Shown piece after piece: positions 33,985-40,550 of a stretch of 45,020 nt of DNA. The DNA is from a virus. The notes below the pieces were generated by a model. It had not been told where the DNA came from. It saw only the letters and a program-made list of their open reading frames with translations, and searched no databases. The DNA lies in the IMG/VR virus record IMGVR_UViG_3300036766_000214, positions 1 to 45,020 of that record; one strand, 5' to 3'. Made by a program: the position numbers and the translations under genes. Each line of letters opens with the position of its first letter. Positions within the stretch are counted from its first letter, which is position 1.

Positions 33985-34809
33985 TTACCCTCCCCCAGTG
34001 GTTCCTTGTAGTTTCAGTTTATACTCATTGAGATAAGCTTGGACTACGTTATAGCACGGTTTATCGGTAATATCGAAGACTTTTGGTAGAGGTAGTGCAG
34101 TCTTGGCGACGATTTCCCCAGCACTCACAGTTTGGACTTTTCGGCTGATTGTTTGTCCAAGCTGGTTTGAGACATCGGTCCAAAAATGCCACATTTCATT
34201 AAAGTAGTTAGGAAGGAGAGAAGGAGTCTTCCAACCATACGATGCGATTGACTGACCCTTAATCATCGATGCGAGGACATCGTTCGCAGATCCACCTTGC
34301 TTAGTAGTCTTCGCGGCCTGAATTGGATGAGCCGTAACGATAACATTGCAAGGAAGGATCTTGAGGATTTCGAGGATCTGAAGCATGACCCCGGTCTCAC
34401 CCTTATACTCGTCCCAATCCGGGATAGGCAAGCCACCCTTTGTCTTCTTCACATCATTCGAGTGCAGCCCCATCTGGTGAAGGACCGCGACGGCTGAGTA
34501 GGACGTATAGGAATCCATCATCACCCAATCGTAGGGACAACGGTCCTGCAAATCCTCAATCTTCTTAATGCCCTCGGAAAAACCGACTACGTCAGACCGA
34601 GCGTCGCCATCAAGTCCAACGGTCCAGTATTCGATATCAGTTCGCTTGGGATAAAACAGACGGACGGGAGCAACACGCCCATCAAAATCGAGAATGAGGC
34701 CATTACCGGGCCATGAAGCTCCAGCGATTGTCTTACCACTTCCATTGGTTCCTACAAAAAGTCCCATAAAGCGGCCACCAAGCTCGATGTCACAGGTGCG
34801 TGGACTCAT
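33985..34809 (-). CDS. RecA/Sak4-like recombination ATPase
   Basis: 274 aa. Walker A GTNGSGKT at residues 20-27 and a Walker B-like YDWVMMDS around 95-102. A Gln/Thr sensor segment NVIVTAHP follows near 150. The protein is a minimal RecA core without N- or C-terminal DNA-binding domains, as in Sak4-type single-strand annealing/strand-exchange ATPases of phages. Pairing with an SSB-like protein (33381) and a Cas4/RecB-like nuclease (35830) makes a recombination module. The start ATG has a GAGAGG SD inside an 18-bp duplication. A 151-bp untranslated gap follows, with SD-like GGAG strings but no ORF. Confidence 0.82.
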   Translation of the reverse strand: MSPRTCDIELGGRFMGLFVGTNGSGKTIAGASWPGNGLILDFDGRVAPVRLFYPKRTDIEYWTVGLDGDARSDVVGFSEGIKKIEDLQDRCPYDWVMMDSYTSYSAVAVLHQMGLHSNDVKKTKGGLPIPDWDEYKGETGVMLQILEILKILPCNVIVTAHPIQAAKTTKQGGSANDVLASMIKGQSIASYGWKTPSLLPNYFNEMWHFWTDVSNQLGQTISRKVQTVSAGEIVAKTALPLPKVFDITDKPCYNVVQAYLNEYKLKLQGTTGGG

Positions 34810-34842
34810 ATACCTCTCTCACTTCTCATATACCTCTCTCAC
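34805..34842 (-). repeat. 18-bp duplication of a gene junction
   Basis: CTCATATACCTCTCTCAC occurs at 34805-34822 and 34825-34842 (20-bp period). One copy is the SD and start of the RecA-like gene; the other encodes the last residues (VREVYE) of the upstream gene. Thus a start-site segment was copied into, or out of, the neighbour's C-terminus. Confidence 0.85.
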
Positions 34843-35016
34843 CTCAAGACCTGGGAAAACTTGGGTGTAAAACTCACGATACCTTGACTCGCTCATGACC
34901 AAGACTTTCCTGTCTCCAACGAGTCGCAGAAAAGTGTGGGCTTTCCCGTTGCGGTCCACTATCTCCATTCCCTCCCTGATCGGTTCCTCGTTGTAGAACG
35001 GCTTGAACATTCGCAT
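34819..35016 (-). CDS. Hypothetical small protein
   Basis: 65 aa, GAGG SD four nt before ATG 35016 or ten nt before ATG 35010. Strand-rich with KAHTFLRLVGDRKVLVMSESRY, reminiscent of a small SH3-like barrel. The C-terminus was probably rewritten by the 18-bp duplication at 34805-34842. Function unknown. Confidence 0.6.
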   Translation of the reverse strand: MRMFKPFYNEEPIREGMEIVDRNGKAHTFLRLVGDRKVLVMSESRYREFYTQVFPGLEVREVYEK

Positions 35017-35109
35017 CCTTCCTCTTTTTAGCTCTAAGCTTAGCTCTAAGCGCCCTACGTATACCGTCTCGTAGGACGAGTAAGTGGATAGACTCCCGCT
35101 GCTCGATTG

Positions 35110-35424
35110 TTAGGTCTTGCCACCCAACTCGACCGAGGCGCCAGTCTTTGTAGAGGGATTTGATTTGTCGAGGGATTCGAGCCAGACGTAGGTGTTTCCC
35201 TCCTTGTCCGTGCTCAATCGAATCCTGTGGGACGTGTGTTTCCGGAAGTAAATCCCTAGACTGTTGAGCATCAACTTGGTGAACTGGCCCGGTTTGAACT
35301 TTAACGAGCTCCCCTTTTGATTCACCGTCAGAAGGAGTGGCTCGATCAAAGGGCGGTTTTTAGCGACTGACCTTTTCTCAGGACGAACCGCGACTACTTC
35401 AAATTCAGGGATATCAGATGCCAT
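35110..35424 (-). CDS. Hypothetical basic protein
   Basis: 104 aa; ATG 35424 follows AAGGAGC and overlaps the upstream TAA (TAATG). Basic, strand-rich, with FRKHTSHRIRLSTDKEGNTY in the middle and a Lys/Ser/Thr-rich end. May bind nucleic acid. In the -1 frame from about 35359 a second long open stretch without start codon runs through this gene and beyond its stop (see findings). Confidence 0.65.
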   Translation of the reverse strand: MASDIPEFEVVAVRPEKRSVAKNRPLIEPLLLTVNQKGSSLKFKPGQFTKLMLNSLGIYFRKHTSHRIRLSTDKEGNTYVWLESLDKSNPSTKTGASVELGGKT

Positions 35425-35537
35425 TATAGCTCCTTGAGCTTCGTCAAGTAGTTACGATTATCTAATCGATGGTCAGCGAACTCGACGAGACGACGACCAA
35501 CGCCTGCGAGGAGATAGAGAAAGAGCTCACTTATCAA
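35424..35537 (-). CDS. 37-aa microprotein filling a gene gap
   Basis: TTG 35537 overlaps the stop of the upstream gene and the TAA at 35424 overlaps the next ATG. It fully fills the gap; its last codons (LKEL) encode the AAGGAG SD of the next gene. A hydrophobic start (ELFLYLLAGVG) is followed by a charged tail. The SD for this TTG is too close (GAGGGG, 2 nt), so translation, if any, is by coupling. Confidence 0.35.
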   Translation of the reverse strand: MISELFLYLLAGVGRRLVEFADHRLDNRNYLTKLKEL

Positions 35538-35811
35538 GCCCCTCGAGCAGTTCGTCGATGTCCTCGAAAATCGTTTGGGTCGAACCTTTACGTCGTACGC
35601 AACTGTTGCATTTTGGCTTGACACGATTGAGCTTGTCCTTGGTTAGAGTGAATTCCTCTTCGCAGTTCCAACAAACAGACTTGCGATTCTCCGCCAACGC
35701 CTTTGGGACGTAGTGTGTGCAGCCCGGAACCATGCACTTAAAGATGAGAGTCTTTTTGATCCCCCACTCTATGAGCTGATACTTATGGACGTGAGTGTGC
35801 CGTTTAGTCAA
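35527..35811 (-). CDS. Zinc-binding protein with three cysteine pairs
   Basis: 94 aa from TTG 35811, with an AGGAAGG SD 7 nt upstream. Cys motifs: C-x4-C (KCMVPGC, residues 26-31), C-x2-C (CWNC) and C-x2-C (CNSC). The middle resembles a zinc-finger module often found in phage DNA-metabolism operons, and the C-terminus is acidic (EDIDELLEGLDK). It may bind two metal ions. Partner unknown. Confidence 0.7.
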   Translation of the reverse strand: MTKRHTHVHKYQLIEWGIKKTLIFKCMVPGCTHYVPKALAENRKSVCWNCEEEFTLTKDKLNRVKPKCNSCVRRKGSTQTIFEDIDELLEGLDK

Positions 35812-35829
35812 GTTTTGCCTTCCTAAAAG

Positions 35830-36744
35830 CTAATCCTCGTCTACCATTCCTGAATCCTCATCACGGGTGTAAGGGTCCCACTTCTCATCCTTAATGAAGT
35901 TGGCCTGGAGCTTGAACGCGCGAGATTCCTCTGGAACTTGACAGACTTTCTGGTAAGTGCAACCCGAATACTTATCGCAGGAAGTCCGATTTTTGGGCAG
36001 ACGGATACCCTTGTGCATCAACTCATGCCAACCTAATGCTTGGTTAACATAAGAGATACAATCTTCTCTCCACTCCCTAACTCCGTGAACTCCGGAATCA
36101 TGGAGGAGACGCCTGAACTTTTCTTCTGGTTTAAGGGAGGTCTGGTAGCCGACTTTATCGATAAGGACCGGGACTCCGAAAGCCCACTCGTATCCTTGAA
36201 ACTGGTTGGAGAGGACGTAAGGCCAAGAACGTCTACTCTCTGTCTTCGTATCTACAACAAATACGCCTTGCTTGGGGTCGCGTATGCGTGCATCGATGAT
36301 ACCCTCGTAGATGATAACGAGGCCATTGTATTCAACGTCCATGACAGTTCTAAGAGTCTCATCTTCATAGAGAACCTTAGAGAAGGGTTGCTCAACATCG
36401 ATGATATCCCAACCATCATATTGCCACTTGAGAATGTAGTCGTAAAAGACTGGAATATCCTCTTCCTCGAACATCTGGACGCTGATGTTCTCCATCCCAG
36501 TGATAGCGACTCGACCCTTGAGAATGCTCGCTGCTACTACCCTATGATGGTCCTCTCTAGCAAATCCTGCTTTCTTGCAACGACGATAATGGGCAATCAT
36601 CGTGTGCATAGCCGAGCCGCGCTCCAACGCTTTTGCCTTCGAGATTGGACGCCAATGCTCAGTCATCTCAAGCCGATATCTCTCAGGACAGAGGGACATT
36701 GAGTTGAGTATCTGCGAGTCCAACTTTACGTAGAGTTTATCCAC
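35830..36744 (-). CDS. PD-(D/E)XK nuclease with Fe-S cysteines (Cas4/RecB-like)
   Basis: 304 aa. The core has GIIDARIRD followed by VFVVDTKTESRR (about residues 150-172), the D-(x)n-D/E-x-K motif of RecB/Cas4/AddB-type nucleases; H48 in SAMHTMI is the usual conserved His of the family. One N-terminal cysteine (C19, LCPERYRL) and three C-terminal ones spaced C-x5-C-x5-C (SCDKYSGCTYQKVC) can hold a 4Fe-4S cluster. Expected to be a ssDNA/dsDNA end-processing exonuclease feeding the RecA-like ATPase. No CRISPR array or Cas1/2 is present. Confidence 0.87.
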   Translation of the reverse strand: MDKLYVKLDSQILNSMSLCPERYRLEMTEHWRPISKAKALERGSAMHTMIAHYRRCKKAGFAREDHHRVVAASILKGRVAITGMENISVQMFEEEDIPVFYDYILKWQYDGWDIIDVEQPFSKVLYEDETLRTVMDVEYNGLVIIYEGIIDARIRDPKQGVFVVDTKTESRRSWPYVLSNQFQGYEWAFGVPVLIDKVGYQTSLKPEEKFRRLLHDSGVHGVREWREDCISYVNQALGWHELMHKGIRLPKNRTSCDKYSGCTYQKVCQVPEESRAFKLQANFIKDEKWDPYTRDEDSGMVDED

Positions 36745-37104
36745 CTAGGACTCGTAATCCTTAAGCTTGCGTCTGAGGGCTTCGGCAGGAATTTCTTCAT
36801 CCTCGGGAGTTTCTTCATCCTCCCCTTCGTCTTCGTGTCCACCCATCATACGCTCATACATCAGCGCCTGAATAGCTGCGAGCATAGGACCAGGAGGGAT
36901 TCCCGTCCTATCACTCCATACAGCAGCGATTCGTGCAATGAGATTGAGCTTACAGCTTTGTTCTGAGAAGTTAAAGTTCTTGAGCATCTCAGGAGGCATC
37001 TGGCTAGATAAAGACTTAATGACAGTCTCCTTCCATTCCTCAGGAGTGACCAACTTTTCGATGGAGTCGATGATGAAATCGACCTTATCGCATATCGCAC
37101 ACAA
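36745..37104 (-). CDS. Hypothetical acidic helical protein
   Basis: 119 aa from TTG 37104 (SD weak; GGCGGGA upstream). CAIC forms a lone cysteine pair near the N-terminus; the middle is helical (EEWKETVIKSLSSQMPPEML) and the last third extremely acidic (HEDEGEDEETPEDEEIPAE). It ends one base before the nuclease ATG. Possibly a regulator or partner of the nuclease. Confidence 0.55.
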   Translation of the reverse strand: MCAICDKVDFIIDSIEKLVTPEEWKETVIKSLSSQMPPEMLKNFNFSEQSCKLNLIARIAAVWSDRTGIPPGPMLAAIQALMYERMMGGHEDEGEDEETPEDEEIPAEALRRKLKDYES

Positions 37105-37108
37105 TTTT

Positions 37109-37357
37109 TTATCCCGCCTCTCCCTTAAAGTTCTTCCGGTTTCCTTGGGTATATTGGTCCCTTTGAGTTCCTACATAGAGATGATCAGGATTCCAACAGT
37201 CGAGGTATCCTCTCGTATCATGGCAGCCAGTATAGCACCAATCCCCTCCTAGACATGTTGCGTATCCTGTCTCAGCCTTCGAAGCAACGCATGGAGATGC
37301 TCGTAGTCGTGATCGATGAACCGACGATCCACAAATTCGAGAAGCTCGCGCGCTTCC
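37109..37357 (-). pseudogene. HNH endonuclease-like ORF without start codon
   Basis: The -1 frame relative to the gene at 37249-37524 is open for 82 codons from 37357 to a TAA at 37109-37111 with no ATG, GTG or TTG. Its second half, which fills the gap 37109-37248, reads CLGGDWC...CHDTRG, then DCWNPDHLYVGTQRD: the zinc-knuckle cysteines and the N-P-D-H-L-Y-x-G-T end of HNH_3-type nucleases. It is either a truncated mobile nuclease or is made by -1 frameshift from the upstream gene; no classic slippery heptamer is seen. AGGAGG lies inside but no in-frame start follows. Confidence 0.6.
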
Positions 37358-37524
37358 TCATCCTTGACGAACCTTGGACTGTTCCTTTCAAACGCACGAC
37401 CGGCATCGAAGGACTCCCCTGTTGTTGGATCGGGAGTTTCCTTGATGTCTTCAAGAAGACCATCGACCAGCTTTCCTATGCCCTCGATACGAATGTCAAC
37501 CTCACTTGAAGAAGTCGAACTCAT
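37249..37524 (-). CDS. Hypothetical small acidic protein
   Basis: 91 aa from ATG 37524 (ATG 37527 also in frame), inside the previous gene's last codons. Helical; charged residues throughout (DEEARELLEFVDRRFIDHDYEHLHALL). Its 3' half overlaps the start-less HNH frame. Unknown function. Confidence 0.5.
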   Translation of the reverse strand: MSSTSSSEVDIRIEGIGKLVDGLLEDIKETPDPTTGESFDAGRAFERNSPRFVKDEEARELLEFVDRRFIDHDYEHLHALLRRLRQDTQHV

Positions 37525-37945
37525 CATCGAGGACGGCCTTGAGTCGTGCCGCCGCACCTTTGGCCGGGTTTTTCGGAACCTTTTCGTTTTTGTTGGACGC
37601 TCTTTTCTCCAAGCCATAATTTTCCCTCATTGTATTACGTTCAGGACTATTCGGATAGATGTAACCCCGAAACTCGTCCTGCCTTGTCACACCGTATTTC
37701 TTGCTTTGCTCGACCCACCATTCTCTCGGTAGGTTTCTAACGTAGTCGTAGAGTGTGCAACAGACAATGGCTTCGACGCACAAGCCCCAATCGGTATTTT
37801 GAGAGGCTCCAATCCGCGCGCGGGCATCGTAATCGATAGTAAATGGCCGAACTGAAATGAGTTTCTCCCGCTTCTCGTGGCATCTCTCACAGCAAACGAT
37901 ATTCGCTATTCCAAAGTAGTCGCACTCTAAAAAGACGATGCTCAT
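37502..37945 (-). CDS. Cysteine-containing protein of unknown function
   Basis: 147 aa from ATG 37945; a GTG at 38002 gives a longer version whose extra residues look like a read-back. N-terminus has ECDYFG, then CCERC, and a second CC near residue 60; a basic C-terminal third (RASNKNEKVPKNPAKGAAARLK) ends in an acidic-aromatic DDEFDFFK tail similar to SSB-interaction tails. The cysteines may bind metal. Follows the HNH remnant and the promoter at 38162. Confidence 0.6.
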   Translation of the reverse strand: MSIVFLECDYFGIANIVCCERCHEKREKLISVRPFTIDYDARARIGASQNTDWGLCVEAIVCCTLYDYVRNLPREWWVEQSKKYGVTRQDEFRGYIYPNSPERNTMRENYGLEKRASNKNEKVPKNPAKGAAARLKAVLDDEFDFFK

Positions 37946-38005
37946 GTTTCTTAGCCCTATTTGAGGCGACCAAGCATTTGGGGCAGTACTCACCGACTTC
38001 ACTTC

Positions 38006-38161
38006 CTATCTCTTTCTTTCTGGACTGTAGCTGCCCTCATAGAGATGTTCTGGCTCAATACAAAGGTCATTGTCGCAATGATGTAGGTCAGTAGCTTTGC
38101 CCAGTCATTTTGCAGGGTTTATCCACTTCCACAGCCTCCCACAGATCGCGCCCATTCCCAT
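38006..38161 (-). pseudogene. HNH endonuclease gene interrupted by in-frame TGA
   Basis: From ATG 38161 or 38155 the frame reads 16-18 residues ending LWKWINPAK, then TGA, then without frame change LGKATDLHHCDNDLCIEPEH and LYEG, the core of an HNH-type nuclease (His-His-Cys, N, C-I-x-P-E-H-L-Y-x-G), to TAG 38006. Both sides of the TGA belong to one fold. So it is a pseudogene by point nonsense, a read-through gene or a sequence error. The first ATGs sit directly at the start site of the promoter at 38162-38190. Confidence 0.65.
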
Positions 38162-38190
38162 ATCATAGCAGAAAACGCGAGCGAAGTCAA
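38162..38190 (-). promoter_or_regulatory. Leftward sigma70 promoter with leaderless start
   Basis: On the minus strand TTGACT (38190-38185) and TATGAT (38167-38162) are 17 bp apart. Six nt downstream of the -10 is ATG 38155, where transcription would begin, so the first ORF has no leader. The hexamers and spacing are identical to the promoter at 44679-44707. Confidence 0.8.
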
Positions 38191-38199
38191 GCCCCTTCT

Positions 38200-38283
38200 C
38201 TACAGTAGAAGTAGGCTTAGAATCACTACGAGTAGAGCAGTAAAGACGAAACAGCCGATGATGAAGTCAGTCCTTGCGCTCAT
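38200..38283 (-). CDS. 27-aa single-TM microprotein
   Basis: ATG 38283 has GAGG at good spacing and lies within the 3' end of the previous gene. After a six-residue polar head (MSARTD) the whole peptide is hydrophobic (FIIGCFVFTALLVVILSLLL), one TM helix. Could act as a small inner-membrane or toxin-like peptide; unknown. Confidence 0.5.
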   Translation of the reverse strand: MSARTDFIIGCFVFTALLVVILSLLLL

Positions 38284-38455
38284 ACTTTTGCCTCGGTTTG
38301 ATGATGAGTCGGTTGAGGCGGAATCTTAACACCGCCTCCTCCCGATTTTGGTGACACTCTGGTTGCCAATCGCTCCCCTCGATGCAGCAAGAAGGATAGC
38401 GACAACTAACAAGCGGACACTCGAAGTGAACGACTATCTTATTTCCCTCGGCCAT
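38267..38455 (-). CDS. Cys-rich small protein
   Basis: 62 aa, ATG 38455 immediately after the upstream stop. Five cysteines in the first half (ECPLVSCRYPSCC, then PEC) suggest metal binding; the second half is Arg-rich (RFRLNRLIIKPRQKYERKD) and may bind nucleic acid. Function unknown. Confidence 0.6.
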   Translation of the reverse strand: MAEGNKIVVHFECPLVSCRYPSCCIEGSDWQPECHQNREEAVLRFRLNRLIIKPRQKYERKD

Positions 38456-38668
38456 CTACTTCTTCTTCCTCTCCTGCTCATCGTACCTTGGAATCCTGAT
38501 GCCGTAGTAATGGGCGAGGATGGTAGCCTGCACCCATGACTTACCGCAGTTAAAAGCGCGTGCGTCCTGAGCGATGAGTTTCGCAACCTCCGGGATGACG
38601 CAGTTGGAGAGGGAGTCCCTTCCCCCATTCACCTTCGGTTGATGACGACGTTTCTTAACGCCGCTCAA
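38456..38668 (-). CDS. Small basic DNA-binding-like protein
   Basis: 70 aa from TTG 38668 with GGAGATGAG upstream (spacing 7). Basic N-terminus (KKRRHQPK), then helices with GKSWVQATILAHYYGIRIPRYDE, a pattern like small ribbon-helix-helix or HTH phage proteins. It may be a regulator. Overlaps the upstream gene by 14 bp. Confidence 0.55.
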   Translation of the reverse strand: MSGVKKRRHQPKVNGGRDSLSNCVIPEVAKLIAQDARAFNCGKSWVQATILAHYYGIRIPRYDEQERKKK

Positions 38669-38933
38669 GTCTCATCTCCACGATCTCAGTGCCGATGTAG
38701 TCGACGAAGAGCATCCGCATGATGTCGTAGTTAAGGTTCCTCACCTTTCGCTCGACGCGCTCCAATTCCTTGCCATCCTTAAGGAGAAAAACGACGCGAT
38801 AGACAGGCTCTCTGGTCCCCTTGCTTTTCGACCCTCCCTGCGCCATCGCCTTCTCGACGTGCTTCTGCTGTTTGAGAACTCTCCAACGCTTCCTCTGTGC
38901 GCGAGCAATTGCTTTTCGACCTTCCATCGTCAT
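38655..38933 (-). CDS. Hypothetical basic protein
   Basis: 92 aa from ATG 38933 (AAAGGACACGCATC before it); a longer start at 38969 has no SD. The N-terminal GRKAIARAQRKRWRVLKQQK resembles the short basic helix seen in NUMOD-like or other phage DNA-binding proteins; the second half is strand-helix (YRVVFLLKDGKELERVE). Nucleic-acid binding is likely but unproven. Confidence 0.6.
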   Translation of the reverse strand: MTMEGRKAIARAQRKRWRVLKQQKHVEKAMAQGGSKSKGTREPVYRVVFLLKDGKELERVERKVRNLNYDIMRMLFVDYIGTEIVEMRLERR

Positions 38934-38990
38934 GATGCGTGTCCTTTCGAGTTTAGTTGAAGTTACCATCGTCGTGGAGTTCCAGGGTGA

Positions 38991-39101
38991 TCATATGATA
39001 ATGTCCTCTCCAGCCGCTAACCTGACAGCCTGTTCATGGTTTTTGCACATGGCCTCAGTCGGCATATGGCACCTCCTCAAACTCCAGTCCATCTTATCCA
39101 T
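38991..39101 (-). CDS. 36-aa microprotein
   Basis: ATG 39101 has AAGG 6 nt upstream; an internal ATG at 39065 has a full GAGGAGG SD and would give a 24-aa product, so two forms are possible. It contains two Cys (RRCHMPTEAMCKNHEQA) with a His each, and ends DIII. Unknown. Confidence 0.45.
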   Translation of the reverse strand: MDKMDWSLRRCHMPTEAMCKNHEQAVRLAAGEDIII

Positions 39102-39102
39102 C

Positions 39103-39357
39103 TTAGACCTTCAACTTACAGTCGCTACAGACGAATCGCTTGGGCACTGAGAGGTCCATATTCAAGTGAACATAGTCTCCCTCACCTTTGAGCTTGTTCT
39201 TGCCGCAGTTGACGCAGGTTCGATACTCCAAGCGCATCTCGATGAGTCGCCTGAGACCGAGAAGTTCTTCCTGCGAAAAGGTATATTTTTGCAGCTTACT
39301 ACCCACGTCAGCAAGAATCGCATCGTGCATCTTGTCAGAGAAGTTTGGCCCACTCAT
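39103..39357 (-). CDS. Zinc-ribbon protein
   Basis: 84 aa, ATGA-type overlap with the upstream gene. Helical N-terminal half (HDAILADVGSKLQKYTF, then EELLGLRRLIEMRLEY), then CVNC and CSDC about 30 residues apart enclosing a strand pair, a one-ribbon zinc domain. Likely DNA- or protein-binding accessory. Confidence 0.7.
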   Translation of the reverse strand: MSGPNFSDKMHDAILADVGSKLQKYTFSQEELLGLRRLIEMRLEYRTCVNCGKNKLKGEGDYVHLNMDLSVPKRFVCSDCKLKV

Positions 39358-39536
39358 CGCTTATCCTCGATGTAAATGATGATGTCGATAAGGGATTCCT
39401 GAATGACGCCAGCAGTCTGCTCGGGAGTACAGGACTCCGTGAAGCAACGATAGATAATATTGCGAACGACTCTATCGTGCTCCTCTCTTGGTGCAAACTG
39501 GTCAGCGTAGTCCCTAATTAAAGCTTTGTAGGGCAT
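39354..39536 (-). CDS. Hypothetical small helical protein
   Basis: 60 aa, GGTAGAGG upstream of ATG 39536. All-helical with CFTESCTPEQTAGVIQESLID; ends with an EDKR tail coupled to the next gene by ATGA. Unknown. Confidence 0.6.
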   Translation of the reverse strand: MPYKALIRDYADQFAPREEHDRVVRNIIYRCFTESCTPEQTAGVIQESLIDIIIYIEDKR

Positions 39537-39553
39537 CTTGTCAAGCTCTACCT

Positions 39554-39769
39554 CTACCTTCTTGATAAAGGCAAGAACCTGTGAGAAACGACTGAGGCAG
39601 CCCTCGAGAAAGGTGGCACGTTAATGCCATAGCTAAGCTCGACAAGCGTGACCATTGAAGTCTCGATAAACTTGTCTTGGTCAGGGAAGAGCCACTTCAA
39701 CTCTCCTAGAAGTTCATCGCGCTTCTTAGCCCCGATGCGAACTTCCTTGTAGTAATCGGCGAATGTCAT
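39554..39769 (-). CDS. Hypothetical small protein
   Basis: 71 aa from ATG 39769, which forms ATGA with the upstream stop; GTG 39778 is an alternative. Helical N-terminus (FADYYKEVRIGAKKRDELLG), then LKWLFPDQDKFIETSMV. The last ~15 residues (RAASVVSHRFLPLSRR) look unlike the rest and may follow a frame change. Unknown function. Confidence 0.55.
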   Translation of the reverse strand: MTFADYYKEVRIGAKKRDELLGELKWLFPDQDKFIETSMVTLVELSYGINVPPFSRAASVVSHRFLPLSRR

Positions 39770-40104
39770 GGTAGCCACGATGGACGCCCCAATCCTGCGG
39801 CAGCGATGAGACGAGTCTGCAACTTTCGATCTGCAAAATAGAGGTTGTCTGCTGCTCCCACGATTTCCTCTACCCTCTCAAGTTCAAGCAGTTTTGATGG
39901 TAGGAGGTACTCGCAGTAGCCAAAGTGACGCTCTGGAAATCTCCGCATCGCGACGAAAGAGATAGGACAATGCCGCGTGAAATCAGGATTTGGCCCGTCC
40001 TCGGTAATCTGTCGGAGAGCACCATCTGTCCCGCGCACAAGCCATTTCGTCTTGGACTCTTTGACTTCCTGCGTGAAGATATCAACGAATTCGTCGATTG
40101 TCAT
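39766..40104 (-). CDS. Hypothetical protein
   Basis: 112 aa from ATG 40104, placed 7 nt after GGGGGG. Begins with a helix (IDEFVDIFTQEVKES), then a strand pair (KWLVRGTDGALRQ), PDFTRHCPISFVA and a long helix. The sequence CPISFVA and following Arg/Phe residues recall small phage proteins of unknown role. Overlaps its upstream neighbour by 23 bp. Confidence 0.6.
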   Translation of the reverse strand: MTIDEFVDIFTQEVKESKTKWLVRGTDGALRQITEDGPNPDFTRHCPISFVAMRRFPERHFGYCEYLLPSKLLELERVEEIVGAADNLYFADRKLQTRLIAAAGLGRPSWLP

Positions 40105-40459
40105 GTTTTTTCCCCCCGAAAATACGACGAGTCGCGGGTCCAAGCGTGAGTGGCTCTCCGATTTGAGGAGTCCTTGGAGCAGGCTCGGGTTTTTTCCCCT
40201 CGAATCTATCGTCTCTTGGTATGCTGCCAGAACTCAAGTCCTTTGCAGCCTGGACAATGGCTTTGAGATGATCCTCTTCAAGCTGCATATCGGTGCGGCA
40301 CTGAGCAATCTCGAGACTCGTTTCGATAAGCCTCTCGGTCAGCTTGTCGATGCGTTTCTTGAGAGCTTCCCTACGACGCTGCCACGCTTGAACCTCGCCA
40401 GCAACGATGATCTCACCCGTGCTTGGCTCTTTTTCTTCCTTTGACTCGATAGACTCCAT
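40082..40459 (-). CDS. Coiled-coil protein
   Basis: 125 aa from ATG 40459 (GAGAGG SD). Acidic first 20 residues, coiled coil ~30-85 (AWQRRREALKKRIDKLTERL), and a disordered Pro/Arg-rich C-terminus ending KKHDNRRIR. Probably an assembly or scaffold-type accessory in the replication arm. Family unknown. Confidence 0.6.
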   Translation of the reverse strand: MESIESKEEKEPSTGEIIVAGEVQAWQRRREALKKRIDKLTERLIETSLEIAQCRTDMQLEEDHLKAIVQAAKDLSSGSIPRDDRFEGKKPEPAPRTPQIGEPLTLGPATRRIFGGKKHDNRRIR

Positions 40460-40538
40460 CGGTTCCTCTCTCCATTTCAATTACTTGCCGATAGTGAAAG
40501 CTGTATTCTACGCCAAAGCTCAGCTCATTGTTTTTCAC
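40413..40538 (-). CDS. 41-aa microprotein overlapping the next gene
   Basis: GTG 40538 (GGGAAAGCGAA before it, weak SD) to TGA 40413, overlapping the coiled-coil gene start by 47 bp. Reads as an ordered beta-type peptide (ELSFGVEYSFHYRQVIEMER) with a basic tail (RVKGRKRAKHG). Fills an otherwise empty gap. Translation is uncertain. Confidence 0.4.
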   Translation of the reverse strand: MKNNELSFGVEYSFHYRQVIEMERGTDGVYRVKGRKRAKHG

Positions 40539-40550
40539 TTCGCTTTCCCA

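Noticed and set aside
38006-38161. Genome-wide UGA recoding as explanation of the split HNH gene
   Set aside because: TGA ends many genes in ATGA/GTGA overlaps (for example 6362, 28461, 30941), so it is a normal stop here.
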